DNA from: Cryomorpha sp963741985
GTDB lineage: Bacteria > Bacteroidota > Bacteroidia > Flavobacteriales_D > Cryomorphaceae
Direction: 5' to 3'
Assembly (NCBI GenBank): GCA_963741985.1
Contig: CAVUKD010000002.1
Location: 310,001 to 374,000 of the forward strand
DNA: 64,000 bases
The position numbers were made by a program, and so were the translations under genes. Below are positions 17,996 to 27,784 of the stretch, piece by piece (position 1 is the first letter of the stretch; every line of letters begins with the position of its first letter). The notes under the pieces were generated by a model, which searched no databases, had not been told where the DNA came from, and saw only the letters and a list, made by a program, of their open reading frames with translations.

Positions 17996-19505
17996 TTCAC
18001 AATTTGAATTTTGTGATTCTCTCTTGTCCCATCGCTTTGCACCAGTTCCAAAGCATACAATCCAGACGGAAGGTTGAGATTGATTTCTAAAGATTGACCG
18101 CCACTTTGCGTATTTCCCTGCGCCACTTTTTGACCGGCAAGATTATAAACCGACCATGCCGATATATTTTCATTCTCACTCGTTTCTACCGTAAACCGCC
18201 CATTACTCGGATTGGGATAAACTGAAAAAATCTTTGGCTCTTTTTCCTCCACTCCACCGGCTCACAGCCCTGCCACTCTACATCGCCACATGCATCTACT
18301 TTTAATAGCCAGGTGGCTTGTCGAGGATCAACGTCATAATTTACAAATGAACCAGCCGCTATATATCCACCATCTGGTGCAAGCTCGACATCGTAGAGAG
18401 TATTTTCACAATTATTGCATGTTTGATACGTATATTCTTGATACCATTCTTGGTTTAAGTCTGAGTCCAGCTTGAGCATCCAAGCTATACGATCAAAATA
18501 ATATCCCATGTAGATTCCAACCAATATAGTTCCTCCATCCGGTGTAGCCTCAATATCATAAGCTCCACCCGCAAAAAATTCGTAATTATCAAAATATTCG
18601 CGCTGATAGTAGATAGTGTCGTTTTCAGGATTGTATTTCGACAATACCAGTTTTGACCAATACACATCTGCGCCCTCAAAATCGGATACAAGCTCATAAC
18701 CAAATGGCTGAACCAAAACAAACTCACCACTTGATAGAAGCGTGGAAATAACCGAATAAGACTTGGGCATTTCCGCATCAACCATTGTTTTTTCATTTAT
18801 GGTCTCTCCTATCAAATTTGTTGTAGTTAAAAATCCAAAGGGCTCAAAATCAGATTCCGTTGTCTTTCCACCTCCTGTTATTAAGTACCCATAATCGAGT
18901 TTTTCAATTGTCCAATTCCGATAAACATCCTCATAGATCAAAGGCTGCATAAGCTCGCTCCACAACACATTTCCTTCAAAATCGAGCTTCATTATAAAAG
19001 TACCGGCTGAATAAGGAATACCTCCTGTTTCGCCATAGATTACATAACCATCTGGTTCAATCAAGAATCCAAAAAAATAAGTGTAAGGGGTGTAATTATC
19101 AAAATAAAGATTATCCTGTATTTCTAATTCTGAATTAAACGTTAACATTCTTCCTTCTACATTATCCCCTAAATCTGATCCCTGTAAGATTACAAATTGC
19201 TCGTTATAAGGATTCCATTGGAATGACTTTGTTAAACCTGCATAAAAATATTCATTTTCAAAATAAAGTCTGTTTGAATCAATCAAGTTGCCATTCAAGT
19301 CAAATTTTTTTATGTGCTCAAACAAGCCTGTTGTATCAATACCACTACCAAATACATAATAAAAATTTTCAACCACCTCAATATTTGAAACTGATTCTGA
19401 TTCGTTATCAGTCAAATCACCTGTGATCTGGTTCAAATAAGTAAACTGTGCGCTGGTGAGCGCACAGTTTACTATAAGAAATATTGTGATAAGAAACCGC
19501 ATCAC
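17992..19505 (-). CDS. A5: secreted T9SS cargo, frameshifted before sorting domain
   Basis: About 504 aa if one missing base near 18254 is restored. The first frame gives a signal peptide (MMRFLITIFLIVNCALTSAQ) and the propeller-like body of 'type I' up to EWQGCEPV; there a run of three C on the plus strand in A1 is two C here, and the frame is lost. The sorting domain (KIFSVYPNPSNGRFTVETSE to KIQIVK) lies in the next frame, 17992-18252. Bases 18292-19421 match A1 (28082-29211) with one difference found. Without the domain the product would lack its T9SS signal. Confidence 0.8.
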
Positions 19506-20434
19506 TTAGTTATTTGTATTTGATGGGTTTCGTTTAAAGTGCCTTTTTTAGAATGAAGAATTAAGGTATAGCTTCCCGAAGCCAGTGTCCGGAGATTAAG
19601 CGTTGCCATACCAGGTGACAAAAGGCCATTGTAAACCGCTTTTCCAACTTCATCACGCACAGTCGTTTGCACTTCTTTAAACTCGTCAGGTATTTCGATC
19701 ATTAGTATTCCAGCTGTTGGGTTGGGATAGACTTTACATTCCTTTATTTCAGGTGCTTTTGAGGGCTGATGCATCGATTTGGGTGTTCCGCCGAATTCCG
19801 GTTTCACGAGAACTTCGAGAAAAGGAATACCCTTATATCCAAACAACGTAACCTTTGCCAAACTCGCTGCGAGAGTGGAATGCTTGTAGGCAATAGTCTC
19901 TAACATATTCTGCTCGCTTTGAGTGAGTACAGTATCACCTGTTGTCGCCTTGTTAAACAAAATAGTATAGACATCTATAAAATCAATATACTCGGCATCG
20001 CGACGTGGATCAAGATTGAAGTCAATGCCTATAGCATTGAGCCAATTCTGTGCTTCGGTAATTTTGCCGGCTTTCAGATATAAATCTATAATTATATAAT
20101 AGTGATCAACGGTTTCATACCCGTCAATTGCTGAAATAATAGCCGAGATTTTATCCATACGAGTGGTATCCGTGAAAATTTCAAAAATAATCTGATTTAA
20201 GAGAAAATTGTATCTGGTTTTGTAATAGGATTCACTTGCTTCTAACCCTTCCTTATAAGACACCAATTGGAGACCTTCGTCGATCATGGTGCGTTGGTAA
20301 TCTGCCAGCGGCACTATTCGCTCATCGAGTTTTTCCTGAATACGGCTCGACTTGGCTGCGTGTGGGTTGCTATTGAGAATAAGCGTAAGGAGCGAAGCAG
20401 GTAGCGTATATTCTTTGTTGATGGCTTCTATCAT
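19502..20434 (-). CDS. B4: copy of giant-protein C-terminus with T9SS sorting domain
   Basis: 310 aa, starting MIEAINKEYTLPASLLTLIL without a signal peptide. The helical body is nearly the same as in the other B proteins (DERIVPLADYQRTMIDEGLQ). The sorting domain (ECKVYPNPTAGILMIEIPDE to HQIQITK) is much more divergent than the body. The start overlaps the A4 stop by one base (TAATG), and the stop overlaps A5 by 4 nt. Confidence 0.75.
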   Translation of the reverse strand: MIEAINKEYTLPASLLTLILNSNPHAAKSSRIQEKLDERIVPLADYQRTMIDEGLQLVSYKEGLEASESYYKTRYNFLLNQIIFEIFTDTTRMDKISAIISAIDGYETVDHYYIIIDLYLKAGKITEAQNWLNAIGIDFNLDPRRDAEYIDFIDVYTILFNKATTGDTVLTQSEQNMLETIAYKHSTLAASLAKVTLFGYKGIPFLEVLVKPEFGGTPKSMHQPSKAPEIKECKVYPNPTAGILMIEIPDEFKEVQTTVRDEVGKAVYNGLLSPGMATLNLRTLASGSYTLILHSKKGTLNETHQIQITK

Positions 20435-21951
20435 TACTTCACAATTTGAATTTTGTGATTCTCTCGTTTACCATTTGTTTGCACCAGTTCCAAGGCATAT
20501 AATCCTGAAGGCAGATTGAGATTAATCCCCAAAGATTGACCACCTCTTTGCGCACTACCCTGCGCCACTTTTTGACCTGAAAGGTTATAAACCGACCAAG
20601 CCGAAATATTTTCATTCTCACTCATTTCTACCGTAAACCGCCCATTACTCGGATTGGGATAAACAGAAATGCTCTGAACTTCTTTTTCCACAACCCCAAC
20701 AGGCTCACAGCCCTGCCATTCCAGATCTCCACAAGCATCTACCTTAAGCAGCCAAGTGGCATTTCGCGGGTCTATATCCCAATTGTAAAAAGAACCCGCT
20801 GCAACGTAACCGCCGTCTGGGGCAAGTTCGAGGTCATATAGTTTATTACCACAATTATTACAGGATTGATACGTATATTCATGAAACCACTCTTGGTTTA
20901 AGTCGGCATCTACCTTCATCATCCAAGAATAGTGATCATAAAAGAACCCCGTTCGTCTTCCGAGTATTACGGCGCCTCCGTCTGATGTTGAGACCATATC
21001 TAATACTTGCCCCATTTTCATTTCATAATCATCAAAATAGGTTTGTTCGTCATAAATGGTTTCGCTTTGTAGATTGAATTTGAAGAGACGTATTTTATTC
21101 CAAAAAACATTTGGATTTCCATTTGGATTAACCAATTCATAGGACAGCGCTTGACTCATGAGAATTTCTCCCGATTGGAGACGAATGGCATTTAAATAAC
21201 CAGATTCCAACGCACCCTCATCTTCTACAACCGTTTCACTTTGAGTAATACCGAGATTGTTGGTTTGAGTAATTAGACCAAACGGTTTATAGTTTGACTC
21301 AGGGGTACTGCCTCCCCCGGCTATCAGATATCCTACATCCGTTTTTAAAATGCTCCAGTTTCGATAAATATTTTGATAGATCTCAGTCTGCATTATTTCA
21401 CTCCATAAAACATTCCCTTCAAAATCAACTTTCATTATAAAAGTGCCATTTGAATTTGATATCCCCCCCTGTTCTCCAACAACAATATATCCATCCGCCT
21501 CTAAATCAAAGATAAATGGATAAGTATATGGCGGGTACTGGTTATATCTGCGTGTAAAAGTTGTATCGAAGTTTTCGTTAAATTCGATTAGATAACCTTC
21601 TGTATTGCCATTGTCCAAATTTGTTCCGTGCAGGTAAACAAATCTTTCATTTTCCGGAATCCATTTAAAACTGTTTATCAAACCAGTTAAAACATATTGA
21701 TTTTGAAAAATTAGCATATTCTCATTTATAATCTCTCCTTGTGGGTTATATTTACGGATAAAGTGGATCAAAATATTGTCATCAATTGCAGCACCCCAAA
21801 TTACATAATCACCATCGACCACTTCAACATTGGTACAGATTTCGGATGATAAATTACCGAACTCACCCGTAATTTGGTTCAGATAGGAAAACTGTGCGCA
21901 TAATAGCGCACAGTTTAGACTAAATAGAATACTGATTATGGCTTTCCTCAC
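20434..21951 (-). CDS. A4: secreted T9SS cargo, beta-propeller-like
   Basis: 505 aa with signal peptide MRKAIISILFSLNCALLCAQ, type II body (LESGYLNAIRLQSGEILMSQ, GQVLDMVSTSDGGAVILGRR) and type-A sorting domain (ISVYPNPSNGRFTVEMSENE to KIQIVK). It keeps the cysteine pairs YQSCNNCGNK and DACGDLEWQGC found in all A proteins, probably disulfides. Coupled to B3 by a 4-nt overlap. Confidence 0.85.
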   Translation of the reverse strand: MRKAIISILFSLNCALLCAQFSYLNQITGEFGNLSSEICTNVEVVDGDYVIWGAAIDDNILIHFIRKYNPQGEIINENMLIFQNQYVLTGLINSFKWIPENERFVYLHGTNLDNGNTEGYLIEFNENFDTTFTRRYNQYPPYTYPFIFDLEADGYIVVGEQGGISNSNGTFIMKVDFEGNVLWSEIMQTEIYQNIYRNWSILKTDVGYLIAGGGSTPESNYKPFGLITQTNNLGITQSETVVEDEGALESGYLNAIRLQSGEILMSQALSYELVNPNGNPNVFWNKIRLFKFNLQSETIYDEQTYFDDYEMKMGQVLDMVSTSDGGAVILGRRTGFFYDHYSWMMKVDADLNQEWFHEYTYQSCNNCGNKLYDLELAPDGGYVAAGSFYNWDIDPRNATWLLKVDACGDLEWQGCEPVGVVEKEVQSISVYPNPSNGRFTVEMSENENISAWSVYNLSGQKVAQGSAQRGGQSLGINLNLPSGLYALELVQTNGKRENHKIQIVK

Positions 21952-22880
21952 TTCGCTATTTGTATTTGATGTATTTCGTCCAAGTCACATTTTATCGAAC
22001 GTAAATGCAGAATATAATTCCCTGATGATAGCGCACGTAAATTTAAAGTTGCCATACCTGATTGTAAAAATTCTTGATGCAAAATTCTACCATTACTGTC
22101 TCGTACAACCGCTTCCACTTTTTCACAATCCGTTGGGATTTCAACGAGCAAAATTCCTGCAGTAGGATTCGGATATACTTTACATTCCTTTATTTCAGGT
22201 GTTTTTGAGGGTTGATTCATTGATTTCGGCGTTCCGCCGAATTCGGGTTTCACAAGAACTTCAAGGAATGGAATACCTGTATAGCCGTACAGCGTAACCT
22301 TCGCTAAACTTGCTGCGAGGGTGGAATGCTTGTAAGCAATAGTCTCCAGAGTATTCTGCTCATTTTGGGTAAGTGTGGTATCGTCTGTGGTCGCCTTGTT
22401 AAACAAAATAGTATAGACAGCTATAAAGTCAGCGTATTCAGCATCGCGACGTGGATCGAGGTTGAAATCGGTACCTATAGCATTGAGCCAATTTTGTGCT
22501 TCTGTAATTTTACCGGCCTTCAGATATAAATCGATAATCAGATAGTAGTGATCGACAGTTTCATATCCATCGATTGCCGAAATAATAGCCGAAATTTTAT
22601 CCATCCGTGTGGTATCTGCGAAAATCTCAAAAATAATTTGATTTAACAGGAAGTTGTACCTGGTTTTGTAATAGGATTCTCTTGCTTCTAACCCTTCCTT
22701 ATAAGACACGAGTTGGAGACCTTCGTCGATCATAGCCCGTTGATAATCTGCCAGAGGTACCATACGCTCATCGAGTTTTTCTTGAATGCGTGACGACTTG
22801 GCTGCAACATTCTGACTACGGTTGATGAAAGTCGTTGATTGAAGATAGTCAAGTTGGGTATTTCGCGAAATCGAAATCAT
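21948..22880 (-). CDS. B3: copy of giant-protein C-terminus with altered N-terminus
   Basis: 310 aa. The first ~24 residues (MISISRNTQLDYLQSTTFIN) differ from B1, B4 and B5 but resemble B2; from AAKSSRIQEKLDERMVPLAD onward it is a standard B protein. There is no recognisable signal peptide. The sorting domain is ECKVYPNPTAGILLVEIPTD to HQIQIAK. It overlaps A3 by one base and A4 by four. The two N-terminal versions point to two different duplication or conversion histories. Confidence 0.75.
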   Translation of the reverse strand: MISISRNTQLDYLQSTTFINRSQNVAAKSSRIQEKLDERMVPLADYQRAMIDEGLQLVSYKEGLEARESYYKTRYNFLLNQIIFEIFADTTRMDKISAIISAIDGYETVDHYYLIIDLYLKAGKITEAQNWLNAIGTDFNLDPRRDAEYADFIAVYTILFNKATTDDTTLTQNEQNTLETIAYKHSTLAASLAKVTLYGYTGIPFLEVLVKPEFGGTPKSMNQPSKTPEIKECKVYPNPTAGILLVEIPTDCEKVEAVVRDSNGRILHQEFLQSGMATLNLRALSSGNYILHLRSIKCDLDEIHQIQIAK

Positions 22881-24403
22881 TACTTCACAATTTGGATTTT
22901 ATGATTCTCTCTTTTGCCATCGCTTTGCACCAGTTCAAGCGCGTACAATCCCGACGGAAGGTTGAGATTGATCTCTAAAGATTGACCGCCACTTTGCGCA
23001 TTTCCCTGAGCCACTTTTTGACCTGCAAGATTGTACACCGACCAGGTCGATATCCTTTCATTCTCGCTTGCTTCAATAGTAAACCGTCCATTGCTTGGAT
23101 TGGGATAGACCGAAAACGCTTGTACTTCTCGCTCTGCCACACCCACCGGCTCACACCCCTGCCACTCCACATCGCCGCAAGCATCTACTTTTAATAGCCA
23201 TGTGGCATTTCGCGGGTCAATATCGTAGTTGTAAAATGAGCCAGCTGCCACATAACCACCATCAGGTGCCAGTTCAATATCATAAAGTGTATTCCCGCAA
23301 TTATTACAAGATTGGTAGGTATATTCGTGAAACCACTCTTGGTTTAAATCGGCATCAACCTTCATCATCCAGCCGTATGAATCATAAAAAAAACCTGATC
23401 GATTACCTAAAAGAACAGCACCACCATCGGAAGTAGCTACCATATCAATAGGCCCACCCATTTTCATTTCGTAATTATCAAAATACGTATGCTCGTCATA
23501 CATTTCCCCAGTTTGTGGCTCGAATTTGAACAAGCGCGTTTTTAGCCAAAAAATGTTCGGATTTCCGTTCGGATTAACCAATTCATAAGCTATCGGTAGT
23601 GCCATAAGAATATCTCCCGACTCGAGACGGACTGCACCTAAGTATCCCGATCCTAACGCATTCTCATCTTCAACGACCATTTCACTTTGAGTAATACCGA
23701 GATTGTTGGTTTGAGTTATTAAACCGATTGGATTATAGTTCGATTCAGGGGTGCTTCCTCCACCAGCTATTAAGTAACCATTTTCTGTTTTTAGGATATT
23801 TCGGTTCCGGTAAATATTTTGATAGATTTCAGTCTGCATTATTTCACTCCAAAGAATATTCCCTTCAAAATCGAGCTTCATTATAAAAGTTCCGTTCGAA
23901 TTCGATATCCCTCCATATTCTCCTGCTACAACATAACCATCCGACTCTAAATCAAAGATAAAGGGATACGTATAGGGTGGATATTGATTGTATCTCTTTG
24001 TGAAAACAATATTGAGATTTTGGTCAAATTCGATTAGGTAACCTTCGGTGGTACTATCGTCCAAATTAACACCATGGATGTAAACAAATTTGTTGAGATA
24101 AGAGTTCCACTTGAACGAATTTATTATACCGCCAAGCACATATACGCCTTCTGGATCTATTAATATGTTTTCATCAACTATATTTCCCAGCAGATCGTAT
24201 TTGCGGACGAATTGAAGACCTTGCATGTTTTCATTCACACCACCTCCCCATAACACATATCCGTCATCTACAACCTCCACATTTGCAACAGTCTCAGAGG
24301 ATTCATCAGTCAAGTCGCCGGTGATCTGATTAAAATAAGTAAACTGCGCACTGGTGAGCGCACAGTTTACTACAAGAATAACTGTAATTAAAGACCGTTT
24401 CAC
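22880..24403 (-). CDS. A3: secreted T9SS cargo, beta-propeller-like
   Basis: 507 aa. Signal peptide MKRSLITVILVVNCALTSAQ; type II body with some private segments (GGVNENMQGLQFVRKYDLLG, GNRSGFFYDSYGWMMKVDAD); sorting domain FSVYPNPSNGRFTIEASENE to KIQIVK. The gene is complete. Coupled to B2 upstream (4-nt overlap) and B3 downstream (1-nt overlap). The blade-like repeats with DGGY and GxFxMKLDFEGN suggest a propeller used for binding; the ligand is unknown. Confidence 0.85.
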   Translation of the reverse strand: MKRSLITVILVVNCALTSAQFTYFNQITGDLTDESSETVANVEVVDDGYVLWGGGVNENMQGLQFVRKYDLLGNIVDENILIDPEGVYVLGGIINSFKWNSYLNKFVYIHGVNLDDSTTEGYLIEFDQNLNIVFTKRYNQYPPYTYPFIFDLESDGYVVAGEYGGISNSNGTFIMKLDFEGNILWSEIMQTEIYQNIYRNRNILKTENGYLIAGGGSTPESNYNPIGLITQTNNLGITQSEMVVEDENALGSGYLGAVRLESGDILMALPIAYELVNPNGNPNIFWLKTRLFKFEPQTGEMYDEHTYFDNYEMKMGGPIDMVATSDGGAVLLGNRSGFFYDSYGWMMKVDADLNQEWFHEYTYQSCNNCGNTLYDIELAPDGGYVAAGSFYNYDIDPRNATWLLKVDACGDVEWQGCEPVGVAEREVQAFSVYPNPSNGRFTIEASENERISTWSVYNLAGQKVAQGNAQSGGQSLEINLNLPSGLYALELVQSDGKRENHKIQIVK

Positions 24404-25335
24404 TTCGCTATTTGTATTGGATGGGTTTCTCTTAGATCGCCAACTTTCGAGTGGAGATATAAGGTATAGCTACCAGAAGCGAGTCCTCTTAAGTTCAAAG
24501 TGGCCATACCTGAAGATAGAACTTCATTGTGAACCCCTTTTCCACTCTTATCGCGTATAATTGCTTCCACTTCCACATAATCTTCTGGAATTTCAACCAT
24601 TAATATTCCAGCCGTTGGGTTAGGATAAACTCGGCATTCCTTTATCTCAGGTGCTTTTGAGGGTTGATTCATCGATTTGGGTGTTCCTCCAAATTCTGGT
24701 TTCACGAGAACTTCGAGAAAAGGAATACCCGTATATCCAAACAGCGTAACCTTCGCTAAACTCGCCGCAAGCGTAGAATGTTTGTAGGCAATAGTGTTCA
24801 AGGTATTCTGCTCGTTTTGGGTAAGCGTGGTATCACCCGTAGCTGCCTTGTTAAACAAAATAGTATAGACATCTAAGAAATCGACGTATTCTGCATCCCG
24901 ACGAGGATCAAGATTGAAGTCGATGCCTATAGCAGTGAGCCAATTCTGTGCTTCGGTAATTTTACCGGCTTTCAGATATAAATCTATAATCAGATAATAG
25001 TGATCGACGGTTTCATAACCGTCGATTGCCGATATAATTGCCGAAATTTTATCCATTCGGGTGGTGTCCGTAAAAATTTCAAAAATAATCTGGTTTAACA
25101 GAAAATTGTATCTGGTTTTGTAATAGGACTCACGCGCTTCTAACCCTTCCTTATACGATACAAGTTGGAGGCCTTCGTCGATCATCGCGCGTTGATACTC
25201 CGCAAGCGGAACGGAGCGCTCATCGAGTTTTTCCTGAATACGTAACGCCTTTTCTGCAACATGCTGAATACGATTGATGAAAGTCGTTGATTGAATGTAG
25301 TTAAGTTGATTATTTAGCGAAATCGAAATCATCAC
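24400..25335 (-). CDS. B2: copy of giant-protein C-terminus with altered N-terminus
   Basis: 311 aa. The first ~25 residues (MMISISLNNQLNYIQSTTFI) are of the B3 kind; the body (ALRIQEKLDERSVPLAEYQR) and sorting domain (ECRVYPNPTAGILMVEIPED to HPIQIAK) follow the B pattern. No signal peptide. 4-nt overlaps with A2 and A3. Confidence 0.75.
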   Translation of the reverse strand: MMISISLNNQLNYIQSTTFINRIQHVAEKALRIQEKLDERSVPLAEYQRAMIDEGLQLVSYKEGLEARESYYKTRYNFLLNQIIFEIFTDTTRMDKISAIISAIDGYETVDHYYLIIDLYLKAGKITEAQNWLTAIGIDFNLDPRRDAEYVDFLDVYTILFNKAATGDTTLTQNEQNTLNTIAYKHSTLAASLAKVTLFGYTGIPFLEVLVKPEFGGTPKSMNQPSKAPEIKECRVYPNPTAGILMVEIPEDYVEVEAIIRDKSGKGVHNEVLSSGMATLNLRGLASGSYTLYLHSKVGDLRETHPIQIAK

Positions 25336-26852
25336 TTCACAATTTGAATTTTATGATTCTCTCTCTTGCCATCGGCTTGCACCAGTTCAAGCGCGTACAA
25401 TCCCGACGGAAGGTTGAGATTGATCTCCAAAGTTTGACCTCCATTTTGCAAACTACCCTGCGCCACTTTTTGACCAGAAAGATTATAAACAGACCAAGTA
25501 GAAATGTTTTCATTCTCGCTTGCTTTTATTGTAAACCGTCCATTGCTCGGATTGGGATAAACTGAAAAGTTTTGCGATTCTTTTTCCGCAACCCCAACCG
25601 GCTGGCAGCCTTGCCACTCCACATCGCCGCATGCATCGACTTTGAGCAGCCAAGTTACATTTCGCGGGTCTATATCCCAATTGTAAAAAGAACCGGCTGC
25701 CACATAGCCGCCGTCAGGAGCAAGCTCAATATCATAGAGTTTATTGCCGCAATTATCACAGGATTGGTAGGTATATTCGTGAAACCACTCTTGGTTTAAA
25801 TCGGCATCTACCTTCATCATCCAAGAATAGTGATCATAAAAGAACCCCGTTCGTCTTCCGAGTATTACGGCACCTCCGTCTGATGTTGAGACCATATCTA
25901 ATACTTGCCCCATTTTCATTTCATAATCATCAAAATAGGTTTGTTCGTCATAAATGGTTTCGTTTTGTGGATTGAATTTGAAGAGCCGTATTTTATTCCA
26001 AAAAACATTTGGATTTCCATTTGGATTAACCAATTCATATGACAGCGCCTGACTCATGAGAATTTCTCCCGATTGGATACGAATGGCATTTAAATAACCC
26101 GATTCCAAGGCATCTTCATCTTCTACAACCGTTTCACTTTGGGTGATGCCGAAGTTGTTTATTTGGGTAATTAATCCAAAACGGTCATACCCCGTTTCAG
26201 GGGTGCTTCCGCCACCGGCTATTAGGTATCCGGTTTCGGTTTTCATAATATTCAAGTTTCGGTAGATGTTCTGATAGATTTCGGGTTTCATAATTCCCGT
26301 CCATAGCACATTGCCTTCAAAATCGAACTTCATATTAAAAGTACCTTGTGAATTCATCACAGAAGCATTTTCTCCAATTACCGCATACCCATCCGGTTCA
26401 ATTAAAAACCCAAAAAAATAGGTATATGGAGCGTAATAGTCAAAATACAAATTAGCCTGAAGTTCCAGATTCTCGTTAAATGTAAGCATCCGTCCTTCAA
26501 CAGTATCACCCAGATCAGAGCCGTGAAGCATTACAAACTCGTCTGTGTAGGGATTCCACTGAAATGAATTGGTCATTCCTACATACGGGTATTCGCCATT
26601 TATATTGATTCTATTCTCAAGTAAAAGATTTCCGTCAAAGCTATACTTCCTTGTAAAAATAAATATGTGGTCTTCTGCAGAATTTACCCCCCCTCCGTAT
26701 ACAATATATCCTGATGGTAAAACCTCAATATTTGTACCTGTCTCAGACTCCTCATCTGTTAATTCACCTGTAATTTGATTAATATAGCTAAACTGTGCGT
26801 TTGTCAATGCACAAATTATACTAAAAATTAAAGTGACGAGCGTCCGCATCAT
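25332..26852 (-). CDS. A2: chimeric secreted T9SS cargo
   Basis: 506 aa with signal peptide MMRTLVTLIFSIICALTNAQ. The first ~190 residues are close to type I (GSDLGDTVEGRMLTFNENLE, APYTYFFGFLIEPDGYAVIG), while from about YQNIYRNLNIMKTETGYLIA onward the sequence is type II (FGLITQINNFGITQSETVVE, almost the same as A6). The protein is therefore a recombinant between the two A types. It ends in a normal sorting domain (FSVYPNPSNGRFTIKASENE to KIQIVK). Confidence 0.85.
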   Translation of the reverse strand: MMRTLVTLIFSIICALTNAQFSYINQITGELTDEESETGTNIEVLPSGYIVYGGGVNSAEDHIFIFTRKYSFDGNLLLENRININGEYPYVGMTNSFQWNPYTDEFVMLHGSDLGDTVEGRMLTFNENLELQANLYFDYYAPYTYFFGFLIEPDGYAVIGENASVMNSQGTFNMKFDFEGNVLWTGIMKPEIYQNIYRNLNIMKTETGYLIAGGGSTPETGYDRFGLITQINNFGITQSETVVEDEDALESGYLNAIRIQSGEILMSQALSYELVNPNGNPNVFWNKIRLFKFNPQNETIYDEQTYFDDYEMKMGQVLDMVSTSDGGAVILGRRTGFFYDHYSWMMKVDADLNQEWFHEYTYQSCDNCGNKLYDIELAPDGGYVAAGSFYNWDIDPRNVTWLLKVDACGDVEWQGCQPVGVAEKESQNFSVYPNPSNGRFTIKASENENISTWSVYNLSGQKVAQGSLQNGGQTLEINLNLPSGLYALELVQADGKRENHKIQIVK

Positions 26853-27784
26853 TTTGCAATCTGTATTTGATGACTCTCTTTAAATTCTCCTGACCTTACA
26901 CGCAAATTCAAGATATAATTTCCGGATGCTAAAAAACGTAAATTCAAAGTTGCCAAGCCAGATGTTAGAAGTTCATTAAGCAATATCTTCCCATTACTAT
27001 CTCGCACAATGGCTTCCAATTCATCAAATTTCTTTGGAATTTCAATGATTAAAATTCCCGCTGTCGGATTTGGATATACTTTGCATTCTTTTATTTCCGG
27101 TGGTTTAGAAGATTGATTCATCGATTTGGGTGTTCCTCCGAAGTCTGGTTTCACGAGAACTTCGAGAAAAGGAATGCCCGTATATCCAAACAGCGTAACT
27201 TTCGCCAAACTTGCTGCGAGGGTGGAATGTTTGTATGCAATAGTCTCAAGAGTATTCTGCTCGTTTTGGGTAAGCGTGGTATCACCCGTAGCTGCCTTGT
27301 TAAACAAAATAGAATAGACATCTATAAAATCGACGTATTCGGCATCGCGACGTGGATCGAGGTTGAAATCGGTGGCTAAGGCATTGAGCCAATTCTGTGC
27401 CTCGGTTATTTTACCAGCTTTCAGATATAAATCGATAATCAGATAATAGTGATCGATAGTTTCATATCCGTCAATTGCTGAAATAATAGCCGAAATTTTA
27501 TCCATTCGGGTGGTGTCCGTGAAAATTTCAAAAATGATCTGGTTTAAGAGAAAGTTGTACCGGGTTTTGTAATATGATTCACGCGCTTCTAACTCTTCTT
27601 TATAAGAAACCAGTTGGAGACCTTCGTCGATCATAGCACGCTGATAATCTGCCAGAGGTACCATACGCTCATCGAGTTTTTCTTGAATGCGTGACGATTT
27701 TGCGGCGTGCGGATTACTGTTTAGAATAAGGGTAAGCAGAGTAGCTGGCAAAGTATATTCTTTATTGATGGCTTCGATCATCAC
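26849..27784 (-). CDS. B1: copy of giant-protein C-terminus with T9SS sorting domain
   Basis: 311 aa, MMIEAINKEYTLPATLLTLI, no signal peptide. The helical body is conserved (DERMVPLADYQRAMIDEGLQ, FNLDPRRDAEYVDFIDVYSI). The sorting domain (ECKVYPNPTAGILIIEIPKK to HQIQIAK) is the most divergent part. It is the B copy nearest the giant gene, separated from it by A1 only. 4-nt overlaps with A1 and A2. Confidence 0.75.
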   Translation of the reverse strand: MMIEAINKEYTLPATLLTLILNSNPHAAKSSRIQEKLDERMVPLADYQRAMIDEGLQLVSYKEELEARESYYKTRYNFLLNQIIFEIFTDTTRMDKISAIISAIDGYETIDHYYLIIDLYLKAGKITEAQNWLNALATDFNLDPRRDAEYVDFIDVYSILFNKAATGDTTLTQNEQNTLETIAYKHSTLAASLAKVTLFGYTGIPFLEVLVKPDFGGTPKSMNQSSKPPEIKECKVYPNPTAGILIIEIPKKFDELEAIVRDSNGKILLNELLTSGLATLNLRFLASGNYILNLRVRSGEFKESHQIQIAK

